Source: Pseudomaricurvus alcaniphilus (GTDB lineage Bacteria; Pseudomonadota; Gammaproteobacteria; Pseudomonadales; Cellvibrionaceae). Taken from it: a stretch of DNA of 64,000 bases. A program made the translations under genes and the position numbers. The DNA is taken from NCBI RefSeq assembly GCF_011440395.1, contig NZ_JAAOIX010000010.1, forward strand, positions 62,001-126,000, given 5' to 3'. The notes under the pieces are model-generated. The model was given only the letters and a program-made list of their open reading frames with translations, was not told the DNA's origin and did no database searches. Positions within the stretch are counted from its first letter, which is position 1, and every line of letters begins with the position of its first letter. Of the stretch, positions 1 through 9,603 are shown one piece after another.

Positions 1-1
1 G

Positions 2-226
2 GAGGACGGCTCCTCCTGCGTGGTGAACGCCATTACCGCCATGGCCAAGGGCTTGCACCTGAATATCGTCGCCGAAGGGGTGGAAACCCGGGAGCAGCTG
101 GATTACGTGCGCGAGTTGGGTTGCAACGAGGCCCAGGGCTTTTACTGCGGGCGCCCGCAACCGGGCGAAGCGGTCCTCGACCTGATCGCCGCGCAGCAGC
201 AGTTGAGTCTTGGCAGTTTGGCGTGA
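2..226 (+). CDS. EAL-domain phosphodiesterase, C-terminal fragment
   Basis: The reading frame is open from the window edge and ends at TGA 224-226, so only the last 74 residues of a longer protein are visible. The segment carries the closing EAL signature: VNAITAMAKGL, then VAEGVET, then a Q-L segment and AQGFYCGRPQP. This is the last beta strand, the catalytic-loop glutamate and the substrate-proximal QG(F/Y) stretch of c-di-GMP phosphodiesterases. Upstream domains, often GGDEF or PAS, lie outside the window. It fits the signalling genes that follow. Family assignment is firm; domain architecture is unknown. Confidence 0.88.
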   Translation, partial: EDGSSCVVNAITAMAKGLHLNIVAEGVETREQLDYVRELGCNEAQGFYCGRPQPGEAVLDLIAAQQQLSLGSLA

Positions 227-286
227 TTCCACGCGCGAACCGCTGGCGGCTGTGGTCTTGCAAGTGCGGGCAGGAGTGATTGAGTC

Positions 287-1039
287 GTGATCGGTGCTAT
301 CCTGAATGCGCTGCGAGGCCGCCGTCGGCACCAGAACTCGGCGGCGCGCTGCCAGAACATCTACCGTTTTATACGCCTGCAACTGGGGGACACACTTTCG
401 GATCGAGAGGTTGCCCGGCAGTGGGGTATGGATTGGTCGGGCTTCGCCAAGCTCAAGAGTGGCGCCCGCCGGCTGCCCCGTATCGAAGAGCTTGACGCGC
501 TGGCTACCTTGCTGGAAGTGCCGTCAGCAGTGGTGTTCGAAGTGGCCATGGGCGTGCCTGCCGCTGAGGCCCATGAGACGCTGGGGGCGGGCTATAGTGG
601 CGGGGTGGGGCTGAGCCCGGTGCATGCCTGGGTTTACCTACCCTCTGCAAATAAGCGGTTGTTGTCAAAGCGGGTTACCAGCGCCGAGGGTAAAATGGAC
701 CTGTCCGGTCTGGTCATCCGCGAGGCCATGTTTTTACTCAATGCGGACGGGGTTTTTCTCGGTTACTACGAAGGCCACTTTGCCCCCTATATCTCACCCG
801 AGACCTTTCTCGGGCGCGCCGCCGCTGAAGTACTGCCTGCAGGTATTGCTGAGCGTATGCAGGCGGAGGTAGCTACTGCGGCGCGGGGCGACGAAGTGCG
901 CACCCTGTCGTACGCGCTGCCTGGCCCTAATGGTGAGCAACAGTTCAGTGCTCGCCTTATTCCCCTGGAGGCCAATCTTGTTCTGGGTGTGGTGCGGCGT
1001 TTGGAGTGTACTCCGGCCGATGACAGCGGCGCGGCCTGA
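287..1039 (+). CDS. HTH (XRE-like) protein with PAS-like C-terminal domain
   Basis: A 250-residue protein starting at GTG 287, with GGAG at 273-276 as ribosome binding site. Residues about 25-90 look like a Cro/CI-type helix-turn-helix: LSDREVARQWGMDWSGFAKL, then a second helical pair RIEELDALATLLEVP. Residues about 145-240 resemble a single PAS fold (LNADGVFLGYYEGHF, a GRAAAEVLPAG turn, and a final strand LIPLEANLVLGVVRRL). This suggests a cytoplasmic ligand- or redox-sensing regulator. It lies 60 bp after the EAL gene and upstream of the two-component genes. The target is unknown and both domain calls rest on motif shape. Confidence 0.6.
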   Translation: MIGAILNALRGRRRHQNSAARCQNIYRFIRLQLGDTLSDREVARQWGMDWSGFAKLKSGARRLPRIEELDALATLLEVPSAVVFEVAMGVPAAEAHETLGAGYSGGVGLSPVHAWVYLPSANKRLLSKRVTSAEGKMDLSGLVIREAMFLLNADGVFLGYYEGHFAPYISPETFLGRAAAEVLPAGIAERMQAEVATAARGDEVRTLSYALPGPNGEQQFSARLIPLEANLVLGVVRRLECTPADDSGAA

Positions 1040-1753
1040 GGCCGCCTGGGTCTGGCACGCGGAGCGCAACTTGTAGATTGGCCTGAGTTCTCGTTACCCG
1101 GTGTATACCCGCACAAGTTGATAGATTGTTGATGTGCTGGTGTATGTTCCGTCTGGCATGTTTGCACTTCTCGGGTTAAGCCTTGCGAGCGTCAATCGGG
1201 CGCTCAGCTCCAATCCCTTCTTCTGTGGGCGCCTGCGGCGGGCTAAGTTACGGCGGTCGGCCCGACCCGATAGCAATTTGTGCGCTATCACTACCAAAAT
1301 TGGCCCTGTCTTATTTCGTTGTTTTACGCCGCCTCGTACCTTCTATTCTCCAATAGCTACGTTCTCTTCGGCAATGTCGCACTGCGCCTGGTGGTTAATC
1401 TTTTTGTTGGGTGTGCAGGGTCCGGAAGGCAGCTGTCAGTTGGCTGCGCCCACAGGCAATAACCTTGTATATTTGATGGTTTTTGGCATCCAAATAAACC
1501 TGGTGGCAACCACCGTTTGTTAGAAGAAAATGCGTCTTTTCAGGTTTTTTCGATAATATTTCCGAATATTGATGTGCTTTTTAATGCAGTGAAGTGCTTT
1601 ATGTATTTTGCGCATGTAAAATGCTGAAGACTTCGCGGATAATTGATGGTAAAAAGCTACCATGTTGTCTTGTATGCAGTCGGGCAGGCGGGATAATCAT
1701 CAGGTCGCAAGCGAATCTCGCCCAAGTAAAGGATTCTACAACTATGGGCCCCC
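1040..1753. other. 714-bp intergenic region, no convincing gene
   Basis: Open frames here, such as 1134-1523 on the plus strand, lack recognisable motifs and have biased composition, so I do not call them. There is a short GGTGG-CAA-CCACC hairpin near 1502-1514 and an imperfect dyad AATATT-tccg-AATATT at 1555-1570, in an AT-rich stretch that probably holds the promoter of the response regulator starting at 1754. Confidence 0.5.
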
Positions 1754-2947
1754 ATGACTGACTCTGAAAACATTCTGATTGCCGCCGAAGATGTGCACGA
1801 TGCCAGGCTGGTGTTTGAGATGCTGGATGGTGATTTTGCACGCATCACCATATCCACCAAGGCGGAAAAAGCGGTGGAGGACTTCGAGCGGCAGAAACCC
1901 GCCGTATTGGTGCTTGCGTTTACCTCACTGGCAAAGGCGCAAGGCTACTATCGGGGGCTGTACCGCTCCAGTCCCCAGGCCCACGCGCAACTGCATAAGA
2001 CCCTGGTGCTGTGTAATAAAGATGAACTCAAGGATGTGTACGCGTTATGTCGCAAGGGGCATTTTACCAACTACATCCTGTTCTGGCCGCTGGGTTACGA
2101 CGCTACCCGCCTGTCCATGGAAGTGTATCGAGCCCTGCAGCAAGTTTCCTATGCCACCGCTGGTGGCCCAACAGTGCGGGAGTTTGCCGCCCAGGCGCGG
2201 GAAATCGATGGTTTGGGGGCTATGTTGGACGACACCCTGGCGGAGGGGGAAGAGCATATTACTCGGGCCGACGACGCCTTGAAGCAATTGACGGACGATA
2301 TTGGCCAGGAGTTGGCACAGCTGCCAGCGGCAGTTGGTCTGGAGCGTTCTATCGACGCCAGTAGTGATCCCAGTCAACTGGCTCTGGAGGCAGTGATTAG
2401 CCGTTTGCGGGAAAAGCTCGATCGCTTTAGCGCCGAGACTATGCAGCCCCGCCTGCAGACCGCTGCCGCTACAATGGGGCCACTGCGGGGCTGGGTGGGT
2501 GATGCCAGGCGCAACTTGACCCCCAAATTGCAGGGGCTGCGCGGCATGCAAGCCCTGGCTGAGAAAGTACGCGCGCAGGTCCTGTTGGTTGAGGATGACC
2601 CCCTGCAGCACCGGCTGTTACAGCAGCTGTTGATCACAGAGCCAATGGAGCTGGTGTTTGCCAGCAACAGTTATGAGGCCTTTGCAGCCATTCACCGACG
2701 TCGCCCTGACTTGATTCTGATGGATGTCAACTTGCCCGATATCAATGGTATTGAAACCACGCGCCGGCTAAAAGCGACGCCGGGGCTTGCGGCTATCCCG
2801 GTGATCATGGTCACCGGACATCGACAGAAAGAAATCGTGGTGCAAAGTCGGCAGGCCGGTGCGCAGGACTTTATCGCCAAGCCGTTTGACCGCGAGGTTG
2901 TGTTGAAAAAAATTAAATCAGTCATGTCGAGCGTCGGCAGTTACTAG
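1754..2947 (+). CDS. Response regulator with degenerate N-terminal and canonical C-terminal receiver
   Basis: A 397-residue protein. The C-terminal receiver (about 273-390) is complete: acidic pair in LLVEDD, phospho-acceptor D324 in LILMDVNLPD, T in MVTGH and K in FIAKPFD. Residues 1-130 also have receiver-like spacing (NILIAAEDVHD, VLVLAFTSLAKA, KTLVLCNKDELK, ILFWPLGYD) but lack the aspartate, so I read it as a pseudo-receiver. The middle, 145-265, is rich in helix-forming and acidic residues and may be a linker coiled coil. There is no DNA-binding or enzymatic output domain. The protein probably relays or sequesters phosphoryl groups for the neighbouring hybrid kinase at 3084. The pseudo-receiver is inference. 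Confidence 0.8.
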   Translation: MTDSENILIAAEDVHDARLVFEMLDGDFARITISTKAEKAVEDFERQKPAVLVLAFTSLAKAQGYYRGLYRSSPQAHAQLHKTLVLCNKDELKDVYALCRKGHFTNYILFWPLGYDATRLSMEVYRALQQVSYATAGGPTVREFAAQAREIDGLGAMLDDTLAEGEEHITRADDALKQLTDDIGQELAQLPAAVGLERSIDASSDPSQLALEAVISRLREKLDRFSAETMQPRLQTAAATMGPLRGWVGDARRNLTPKLQGLRGMQALAEKVRAQVLLVEDDPLQHRLLQQLLITEPMELVFASNSYEAFAAIHRRRPDLILMDVNLPDINGIETTRRLKATPGLAAIPVIMVTGHRQKEIVVQSRQAGAQDFIAKPFDREVVLKKIKSVMSSVGSY

Positions 2948-3083
2948 CTTGTAGCTGCCTGGCCTGAATACTCGTATTGTTTCCTATTAACCCCGCTAGC
3001 AGTCGACGCCAGTCGCCCCTGTGTCTATGCGGGGCAGGGGCGAAAACTGGAGTTGTCGAACATAAACCCTGAGTATTACCAAA

Positions 3084-6000
3084 ATGAACGCTTCACCCGC
3101 TAATCCGCCACAACACCTGTGGCGGGGCATACTGGCCGCCTTTGCCTGCGCACTCTTGCCGTGGCTAAGTTATTGGGTCGAGCTTGGCGCAGGTGTCGAC
3201 TTGCCGTTCTGGCCTGCGGCCGGTTACGCCTGGGCGCTGTTGATCCTGTGGGGCGCGCACTACTGGCCTGTGGTTTGGGTCGGGGTCTTTGTTGGCCATG
3301 TATCGCTTGGCGCCTTTAGCGCCAGCGCACCAGCCTGGCTACCCTGGTTTATGGCAACGGTGTTGACGCTGCAAGGGCTTGCCGCAGCCTGGATGAGCAA
3401 GCGTTCTTTCCAGGGGGGCGTATTTTGTTTTTCGAGCAATTCCCGCTTGTGGTTGTGGCTGCTTATGGTCGGGCCCGTGACCTGCTTGCTGGTCCTGACT
3501 TTGGGCGCTGCAGCGTTGGCACTAACCGGGCTGACCGATGCCGGTAACACGGCGGATTTTATTTTCTGGTGGCTGGCAGACACCCTGGGAGTGGTGCTGT
3601 TTGGCCCGGCATTTGTGATCCTGGTCGGGGCAAAACAACTAAGAGACAAGATGTTTCGACGGGTTACGTTGACGCTGCTGGGCGCGACGATACTGGGGCT
3701 GGGCGTCGGCGCCTATGTGTTTACTGTAAAGCACCAGGGCAAGGCCCTGAGCGAGGCGCTGGACCGTATCGACCAGGTCTACCAAACAGGACTGTTTGGC
3801 ATTAAAGACAGCAGCCATACCCTGCGGGGGCTGGAGCGTTACTTGTTCGTCAATGTACAGGTGAACCAGAGAAAATTTGAGGATTTTGTCTTCTATATCG
3901 TGCAGCAGCCGGGTGTTAGCGCCCTGGCTTGGGCCCCGAAAGTAGACAGTTCTGAACGTGCGACCTATGAAGCACAATACGGCGAAATATTCCGTATTGA
4001 TGGGGATGGTCAGAAGTCGCATGTCGACGCGACCACAGAGTATTACCCTATCAGGATCGTGTCTGCTGAACAGGTGCAGCAGCCCTTGCATGGGTTGGAC
4101 CTGGGAGGGTGTGGGGCGTGCAAGATAGCGATGGAAAAGAGCGTCGCACTGAATGGCCCGGTTTCTACCGACCCCATTGCCCTGTTTGCCACAGGAAGCC
4201 TGGGCCTGCATATCTACCTGCCGGTCTTCGAGCGGGATATCACTTTGGCGGATGATTACCCGTCCCGGCTGGCGAGTTTGCGCGGCTTCGTGGTCATGGG
4301 GGTGGATCTGCATGGGCTATTGTTGCCTCTAACCCGGCTGGCGGAAAAGAAGGGCGTAGTAGTGCGCTTGCGGGACGTGACGCCGGGTGCGACGGAGCAG
4401 TTGTTATTCGATTCCTTTCCCCAATCGTCGAACCAGAGTTTGCGCGAAGAATATATTGATTTCGCCGGGCGTCACTGGCACCTGCAGCTGGCGCCTGCGG
4501 AAGCACTTGCCTCGGCCAGTGAAGCGGGTCTTCACTTTTTGTTGTTCGAACTGTTTTTGGCGCTGCTGGTGGTAGGTGCTGCGCTCAGCGCGTTCAACCG
4601 GCAGCGCGAGGTCGCGAGTCTGGTGCAGCAAGGCACCGCTGAACTGGAAAAGCAACTGCGGGCAAAAGATATAGCCGAAGGTCGGTTGTTGGCCACGCAA
4701 GATATGGCACAAGTGGCCATGGAGCTGGCCGATCTGGTGTCCTGGGAGGTGGACCCCTATACCGGCATCTACACGCTTAATGACCGGATCTATCAGTATT
4801 TGGGCACCAGCGCCGAGCGCGAAGGCGGTTACCAGATGTCGGCGGCTGATTATCTGCAGCGTTTTTGTCATCCGCAGGACCAGCAGCGGGTGCAGCGAGC
4901 ACTGACGGCCAGGTTTGACGGAGGTGCAAGTAGCGATGATGCGCCGCTCGAATACCGCATCGTGCGGGCTGACGGCGGAATTCTCCATATCGCCAGCCGG
5001 GCTCGGGTGTTTCGTGATAGCGCGGGTCGAGTGACCAGGGTGTGCGGGGCCAGCCAGGACATCAGCGACCGCAAGCGTACCGAGCGGGAGCTTTATCAAA
5101 AAGAATGTCAGTTGCGTGAGCTCAATGTCGAGCTGGAGCACCGGGTCGAGAAGCGCACTGCCGAGTTGGAACATACGCAAAGGTTTAACCAGTTGCTGCT
5201 GGAAAATTTGGCGGAAGCTGTTGTCGCTTGCGATCAGGAGGGGCGTATTACGCTCGGTAACAGGGTGGCGCGGGAGTGGTTTGGCCCCGGCCTTACCACT
5301 CTGCAGGCTTGGGATACCGTGGCTCTTTTCTCGGTTCAAGCAAACGATAGTGACGAGTTGATAAGTCCCGACGCGCTGCCGTTTCGCCGCTCGCTAATCC
5401 ACGGCGAAACGATAGAGAACATGGAGCTGAACTTCACCGATATACAGGGCCAGAAAAAATACGTCTTCGCCAACAGTGCGCCGATTTTAGATGAAAACGG
5501 CGAGCGCTACGGGGCGGTGCTGGTTATGGCTGATATCAGCAAGCGGGTCAAGGCGATACAGGGGATGCGGGAAACCCTGGCGGTACTGGACGCCATTGAG
5601 GACGGTGCCTTGATTGTGGATCCGGATACCGGTCAGTTTACCTATATCAACGAAGGCGTGATTAAGCAAACCGGCTGGTCACGGCAGGAGTTGCAGGATA
5701 GATCCGCGGCTGGGGTTTTGTCGGCTTTTGGCGCGCAAAGTTACAGTGAGCTTGTCGCTTCCCTGTCCGACGGCAGCCGCCATCTTACCGGCGCCTACCA
5801 GCGCCCGGACGGCAGTAGCATAACCCTGGAGTTGCATCTGCAGTACGTGAAGTTGCCAAAAAGCGGCGGCCGCCTGATCGCCATTTCTCGCGACGTGACT
5901 GAAACCCAGGAGTACCTGGCCGAACTGCAGCAGGCTTCGGAGAAGCTGCAGGCTGCCAATCAGCAGATCACCGCGGAGCGCGCCAGCCTGGCGCAACGGG

Positions 6001-7997
6001 TGGAGCAGAGTACGAGCGAATTGCGAGCGGCCAAGGACGCGGCGGAGCGTGCCAACCGGGCCAAGTCGGACTTTCTCGCCGCCATGAGTCACGAGATCCG
6101 CACCCCCATGAACGGCGTGGTCGGCAGTGTCGATCTGCTGGCGCGCTCCAGCCTGAAGCCACACCAGGTAGAGTTGGTGCAAACCATCACCGATTCGGCC
6201 TACAGTTTGCTCACGGTGATTGATGACGTGCTGGACTTCTCCAAGATCGAGGCCGGCAAGATGGTGCTGGAGCAGGAGCAAATGTCACTGCGCAAAGTGC
6301 TGGAGTCTACCAGTCACGGGCTGGCATCGCTGGCGGTCAATAAAGGTGTGTGCTTGCTTGTCTTCACCGACCCGCGGCTACCGGCGTGGATTCTCAGCGA
6401 CAGTATTCGCTTGCGTCAGATTCTCAATAACCTGATCTCCAACAGCATCAAGTTCTCCGCCGGTAAGCGTGTTGCCGGCCGCGTTATGGTGCGGGCAGAG
6501 CTGGCCGGGGTCGACGTTGTGCGACTGGTGGTGGCGGACAACGGCATTGGCATGGACGCCGCCATGCAGGCGCGTTTGTTCCAGCCATTTGAGCAAGCTG
6601 AGGCGGCCACTACCCGCCACTACGGCGGTACCGGGTTGGGGCTGGCCATCTGTCGGCGTTTGGTCGACGCCCTGGACGGCAGTATTGAGGTGGATAGCAA
6701 GCCGGGAGTGGGTACCCGGTTTACCGTGTTATTGCCCCTGACAGAAGCCAGCGCCGAGCCCGAGCCGGCCAGTGTAGATCTGCAGGGGCTGGTTTGCGTG
6801 TTGCACAACAACGATGGCGAGCTGCTGCAGGACTGGTGTACGTATTTACGCTTTGCCGGTGCCGAAGTCAGTCATTATGACCAGGAAGAAACGGCCAGGC
6901 AGCAGTTGCAGGTGCAACTCGAGCGAGGTGAAACGGCAGGGGTGTTGGTGATTGCCGCCGACAGTCACTTGTTGCAAGAGTGGTACGCGCAGCAGCGGCC
7001 AGCTACCGCACCGGCGCTGGTGTCTATCGGGGTGGGCCTGCGTCGCACGCCGCGCCTGCTGTCGTCGGGCGTGGTGGAGCTGGACGTGGATGCCATGAGT
7101 GAAGCGGCATTCCTGCAGGCGGTTGCGATGGCGACGGGGCGTGGCATAGCGGTGCAACCTGTTATGGGCTCCGGCCTGCTTAGCGAGGCTTTTTTACCGC
7201 CGGACCGGGACACGGCGGTGGCCGAGGGGCGCCTGATCCTGGTGGCGGAAGATAACGAGATCAACCAAAAGGTGATCCGTCGGCAATTGGCACTGCTGGG
7301 GCTGGCGGCCGATATCTATGAGGATGGCCAGCAGGCACTGGCGGCCTGGCGCAAGGGTGGGCACGCGCTGCTGTTGAGCGATTTGCATATGCCCGAGGCG
7401 GATGGTTTCGAGCTGGCGAGGAGTATTCGTGCCGAGGAGCAGGGGGCCGCACATATACCCATCATTGCGCTCACCGCCAACGCATTAAAAGGTGAGGTGG
7501 ACCACTGCCAGGCCGCGGGCATGGACGATTATCTGTCAAAGCCCACCACCCTGGTTAAGCTCAGCGCCACCTTGAAAAAGTGGTTGCCGAAACTGGCCTC
7601 GCAAGTTGATGACTCGGATGCAGACTCATTGCTATCGGTGGCAGAGGGCAGTGCCGTGTTGGCGGTGCTGGATGTGCAGGTGTTAAAAGATTTGGTCGGG
7701 GACAATCCCTCCCTCAACCGGGAGTTTCTCACCGAATTTAGCCGGGCGGCACAGGAGGCCGCGAAAAAACTGCGGGTGTCGGTGGCGGAAGGGGACTTTA
7801 GCGCAGTGGTCAATACGACTCATCGATTGAAATCCTCTGCGCGCTCGGTTGGCGCACTGGCGCTGGCCCAGTGCAGTGAATCTTTGGAACAGGCTGCCGG
7901 GGTGGGAGATGCTCGCGCGGTGCGCGTTTTGTTTTATCAGTTTGAGCAGGAGGTAGCGACGGTTTTGGTTGCGATCGAGCGCGTGGATAGCCTATGA
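3084..7997 (+). CDS. MASE1-CHASE-PAS hybrid sensor histidine kinase with receiver and HPt
   Basis: A 1637-residue membrane kinase. Residues about 10-195 form a multi-helix MASE1-like sensor (motif FWPAAGYAWALL). Residues 235-420 form a periplasmic CHASE-type domain, closed by a helix at 483-503. Three PAS domains follow (about 545-680, 700-820 and 825-940), then a coiled coil. The HisKA H-box is AAMSHEIRTPMNG with H1003. The HATPase has DNGIGM near 1150 and GGTGLGLAI near 1181. After a weak receiver-like segment (about 1230-1330) comes a true receiver with D1433 in LLLSDLHMP, then a C-terminal HPt with H1580 in THRLKSSARSVG. This is the BvgS/EvgS-type H-D-H layout. Its stop overlaps the next gene by 4 bp, so the REC-EAL protein is the probable phosphorelay target. 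Confidence 0.93.
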   Translation: MNASPANPPQHLWRGILAAFACALLPWLSYWVELGAGVDLPFWPAAGYAWALLILWGAHYWPVVWVGVFVGHVSLGAFSASAPAWLPWFMATVLTLQGLAAAWMSKRSFQGGVFCFSSNSRLWLWLLMVGPVTCLLVLTLGAAALALTGLTDAGNTADFIFWWLADTLGVVLFGPAFVILVGAKQLRDKMFRRVTLTLLGATILGLGVGAYVFTVKHQGKALSEALDRIDQVYQTGLFGIKDSSHTLRGLERYLFVNVQVNQRKFEDFVFYIVQQPGVSALAWAPKVDSSERATYEAQYGEIFRIDGDGQKSHVDATTEYYPIRIVSAEQVQQPLHGLDLGGCGACKIAMEKSVALNGPVSTDPIALFATGSLGLHIYLPVFERDITLADDYPSRLASLRGFVVMGVDLHGLLLPLTRLAEKKGVVVRLRDVTPGATEQLLFDSFPQSSNQSLREEYIDFAGRHWHLQLAPAEALASASEAGLHFLLFELFLALLVVGAALSAFNRQREVASLVQQGTAELEKQLRAKDIAEGRLLATQDMAQVAMELADLVSWEVDPYTGIYTLNDRIYQYLGTSAEREGGYQMSAADYLQRFCHPQDQQRVQRALTARFDGGASSDDAPLEYRIVRADGGILHIASRARVFRDSAGRVTRVCGASQDISDRKRTERELYQKECQLRELNVELEHRVEKRTAELEHTQRFNQLLLENLAEAVVACDQEGRITLGNRVAREWFGPGLTTLQAWDTVALFSVQANDSDELISPDALPFRRSLIHGETIENMELNFTDIQGQKKYVFANSAPILDENGERYGAVLVMADISKRVKAIQGMRETLAVLDAIEDGALIVDPDTGQFTYINEGVIKQTGWSRQELQDRSAAGVLSAFGAQSYSELVASLSDGSRHLTGAYQRPDGSSITLELHLQYVKLPKSGGRLIAISRDVTETQEYLAELQQASEKLQAANQQITAERASLAQRVEQSTSELRAAKDAAERANRAKSDFLAAMSHEIRTPMNGVVGSVDLLARSSLKPHQVELVQTITDSAYSLLTVIDDVLDFSKIEAGKMVLEQEQMSLRKVLESTSHGLASLAVNKGVCLLVFTDPRLPAWILSDSIRLRQILNNLISNSIKFSAGKRVAGRVMVRAELAGVDVVRLVVADNGIGMDAAMQARLFQPFEQAEAATTRHYGGTGLGLAICRRLVDALDGSIEVDSKPGVGTRFTVLLPLTEASAEPEPASVDLQGLVCVLHNNDGELLQDWCTYLRFAGAEVSHYDQEETARQQLQVQLERGETAGVLVIAADSHLLQEWYAQQRPATAPALVSIGVGLRRTPRLLSSGVVELDVDAMSEAAFLQAVAMATGRGIAVQPVMGSGLLSEAFLPPDRDTAVAEGRLILVAEDNEINQKVIRRQLALLGLAADIYEDGQQALAAWRKGGHALLLSDLHMPEADGFELARSIRAEEQGAAHIPIIALTANALKGEVDHCQAAGMDDYLSKPTTLVKLSATLKKWLPKLASQVDDSDADSLLSVAEGSAVLAVLDVQVLKDLVGDNPSLNREFLTEFSRAAQEAAKKLRVSVAEGDFSAVVNTTHRLKSSARSVGALALAQCSESLEQAAGVGDARAVRVLFYQFEQEVATVLVAIERVDSL

Positions 7998-9223
7998 AAA
8001 AAACCGTAGTAGTGGATGACGACCGTTTGCAGTTACGGCTGCTGGCGCAGCAACTGTATAACCTCGGACGGAAGCAGGAGCAGGTGGTCACATGCAATAC
8101 GGGCGAAGGTGCCTTGAATATGTTGCAGGAGCAAGTTGACCAGGTGGAGCTGGTGATCCTGGATCTCAACATGCCCGACATTGACGGTGTTGAACTGATG
8201 CGCCAGCTGGCCGATATGCGCTATGACGGGGGGCTGATACTGGTCAGTGGGGAGAATTCACGTATTCTGGAATCAGCTATCAAGCTGGCGACGGCACATA
8301 ACCTGAAAGCCCTGGGAGGGTTGTCCAAGCCCTGTCAGCCAACCAGACTGGCGGCACTGTTGCACGATTGGCAGCAGCTGCAGAAGGTACAGCAGAGGCG
8401 GGCCTCGTTTTCCTATGCTGTAGCCGAAATACAGCGCGCGATTGAACAGAGTGAATTGGTGAATTTCTATCAGCCAAAAGTGCGTATGGCCGATGGCGAA
8501 TTGCTTGGGGTTGAAACCCTGGTGCGCTGGCGCCACCCCGTCGATGGGCTGGTGTTTCCAGACCAGTTTATCGGGGTCGCCGAAGAGCACGGTTTGATTA
8601 ACGAACTGACCAAAGTGGTGCTCGCGCAAGCGGTGGCAGATGCCAGCCAGTGGCGCGCCGCAGGGTTGCAGTGCGGTGTCGCGGTGAACATTTCAATGGA
8701 GGATTTGCTGACGCTGGATTTGCCGGAGTACATCATTGAGTTGATGAGCCTGCATGCTGTTCCTATGTCCAGCTTGACCCTGGAGGTGACCGAGTCCCGT
8801 TTGCTGGTCAATCGACGCGCCTGCCTGGAGGTTCTCACCCGGCTCGGATTGAAGCGGGTCGGGTTATCCATTGATGATTTCGGCACCGGTCACTCATCAC
8901 TGGCCCAGCTGCGCGACCTGCCGTTTGGTGAGCTTAAGATTGATCGCGGTTTTGTTCATGGTGCTGCCGCCGACCCGGTGCTGGCGGCGATAGCGGCGGG
9001 GAGCATAAATATGGCGCGGCAGCTGAATATGCTGACTGTGGCCGAGGGGGTGGAGGACCTGGCCGACTGGAGTTGGTTGCGTGACCACGGTTGCGAGCTG
9101 GCGCAAGGGTATTTTATCGGCCGGCCTATGCCGGCCGCAGAGCTGCAAGCCTGGCGGGATGACTGGCAGCGTCGTCGGGAGGAGCGAAAATGCGAAAATG
9201 GGGACGGAGGGATTAAAATTTGA
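7994..9223 (+). CDS. Response regulator with EAL output (c-di-GMP phosphodiesterase)
   Basis: A 409-residue cytoplasmic protein. The receiver at 1-120 has an acidic pair at VVDDD and D57 in VILDLNMPD. The EAL domain at about 140-390 reads GVETLVRWRHP at the signature (E174; ETL in place of EAL) and keeps the other metal and catalytic residues: NIS, EVTES, IDDFGTG, KIDRGF and VAEGVED. It should therefore hydrolyse c-di-GMP under phosphorelay control. The ATG overlaps the kinase stop (ATGA), pointing to translational coupling. The last residues (NGDGGIKI) and the stop codon lie in the left arm of the palindromic element at 9200-9365, so the C-terminus has been rewritten by that insertion. Confidence 0.93.
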   Translation: MKKTVVVDDDRLQLRLLAQQLYNLGRKQEQVVTCNTGEGALNMLQEQVDQVELVILDLNMPDIDGVELMRQLADMRYDGGLILVSGENSRILESAIKLATAHNLKALGGLSKPCQPTRLAALLHDWQQLQKVQQRRASFSYAVAEIQRAIEQSELVNFYQPKVRMADGELLGVETLVRWRHPVDGLVFPDQFIGVAEEHGLINELTKVVLAQAVADASQWRAAGLQCGVAVNISMEDLLTLDLPEYIIELMSLHAVPMSSLTLEVTESRLLVNRRACLEVLTRLGLKRVGLSIDDFGTGHSSLAQLRDLPFGELKIDRGFVHGAAADPVLAAIAAGSINMARQLNMLTVAEGVEDLADWSWLRDHGCELAQGYFIGRPMPAAELQAWRDDWQRRREERKCENGDGGIKI

Positions 9224-9365
9224 CCAGCTCTTGATTTGCCTGGGCGTGCGGTTGCGCTGAGGTGGAAGCGGTTTGACGTTGTGCAACCCAGTTCTAGAGC
9301 AGTCTAACCCCGGCAGGAGAGCTTGAGGCAGGTTAGACTGGTTAAAAAATAATCCCTCCGTCCCC
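9200..9365. mobile_element. MITE-like palindromic element with 16-bp terminal inverted repeats
   Basis: GGGGACGGAGGGATTA (9200-9215) is matched exactly in inverse by TAATCCCTCCGTCCCC (9350-9365), and similarity extends a few A/T bases outward. An internal dyad, CAGTCTAACC (9300-9309) with GGTTAGACTG (9331-9340), gives a nested hairpin. No protein is encoded in the 134-bp interior. Similar GGGGACGGAG-type palindromes are known from REP-associated or other non-autonomous elements in proteobacteria; that link is from memory. It overlaps the end of the REC-EAL gene and may also terminate it. Confidence 0.6.
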
Positions 9366-9480
9366 TTTTTCCCCCTCCCTTTTTTATTGCCGATGCCTGT
9401 TCCGGGCTTGATCGACAATATTTTGCCTCGTAATCAATGCCAGCCCGCGACGCGGGCGCGGGCGCCATCATTAGTTAAAA

Positions 9481-9498
9481 AGGCAAAACAGATTGTTT
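9481..9498. promoter_or_regulatory. Candidate shared operator, weak left half
   Basis: AGGCA-N8-TGTTT matches the dyad seen across the island, with two mismatches in the left half. It lies 106 bp upstream of the Rieske gene at 9604. The intergenic stretch from the MITE-like element to 9603 is otherwise AT-rich with no gene. Confidence 0.4.
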
Positions 9499-9603
9499 TT
9501 TATGCTGAAATCGGGTATAAACTGGCTTGTGAAATTAGTTAGTCAATCGTTCAAAAGCTGTATTTGTAAAAACTAGATAATTAGCGAACCGAGGAGTTCC
9601 TGC

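Noticed and set aside
1134-1523. Plus-strand open frame of 129 codons in the gap before the response regulator
   Set aside because: No motif, no ribosome binding site, odd composition; competing frames of similar length overlap it.
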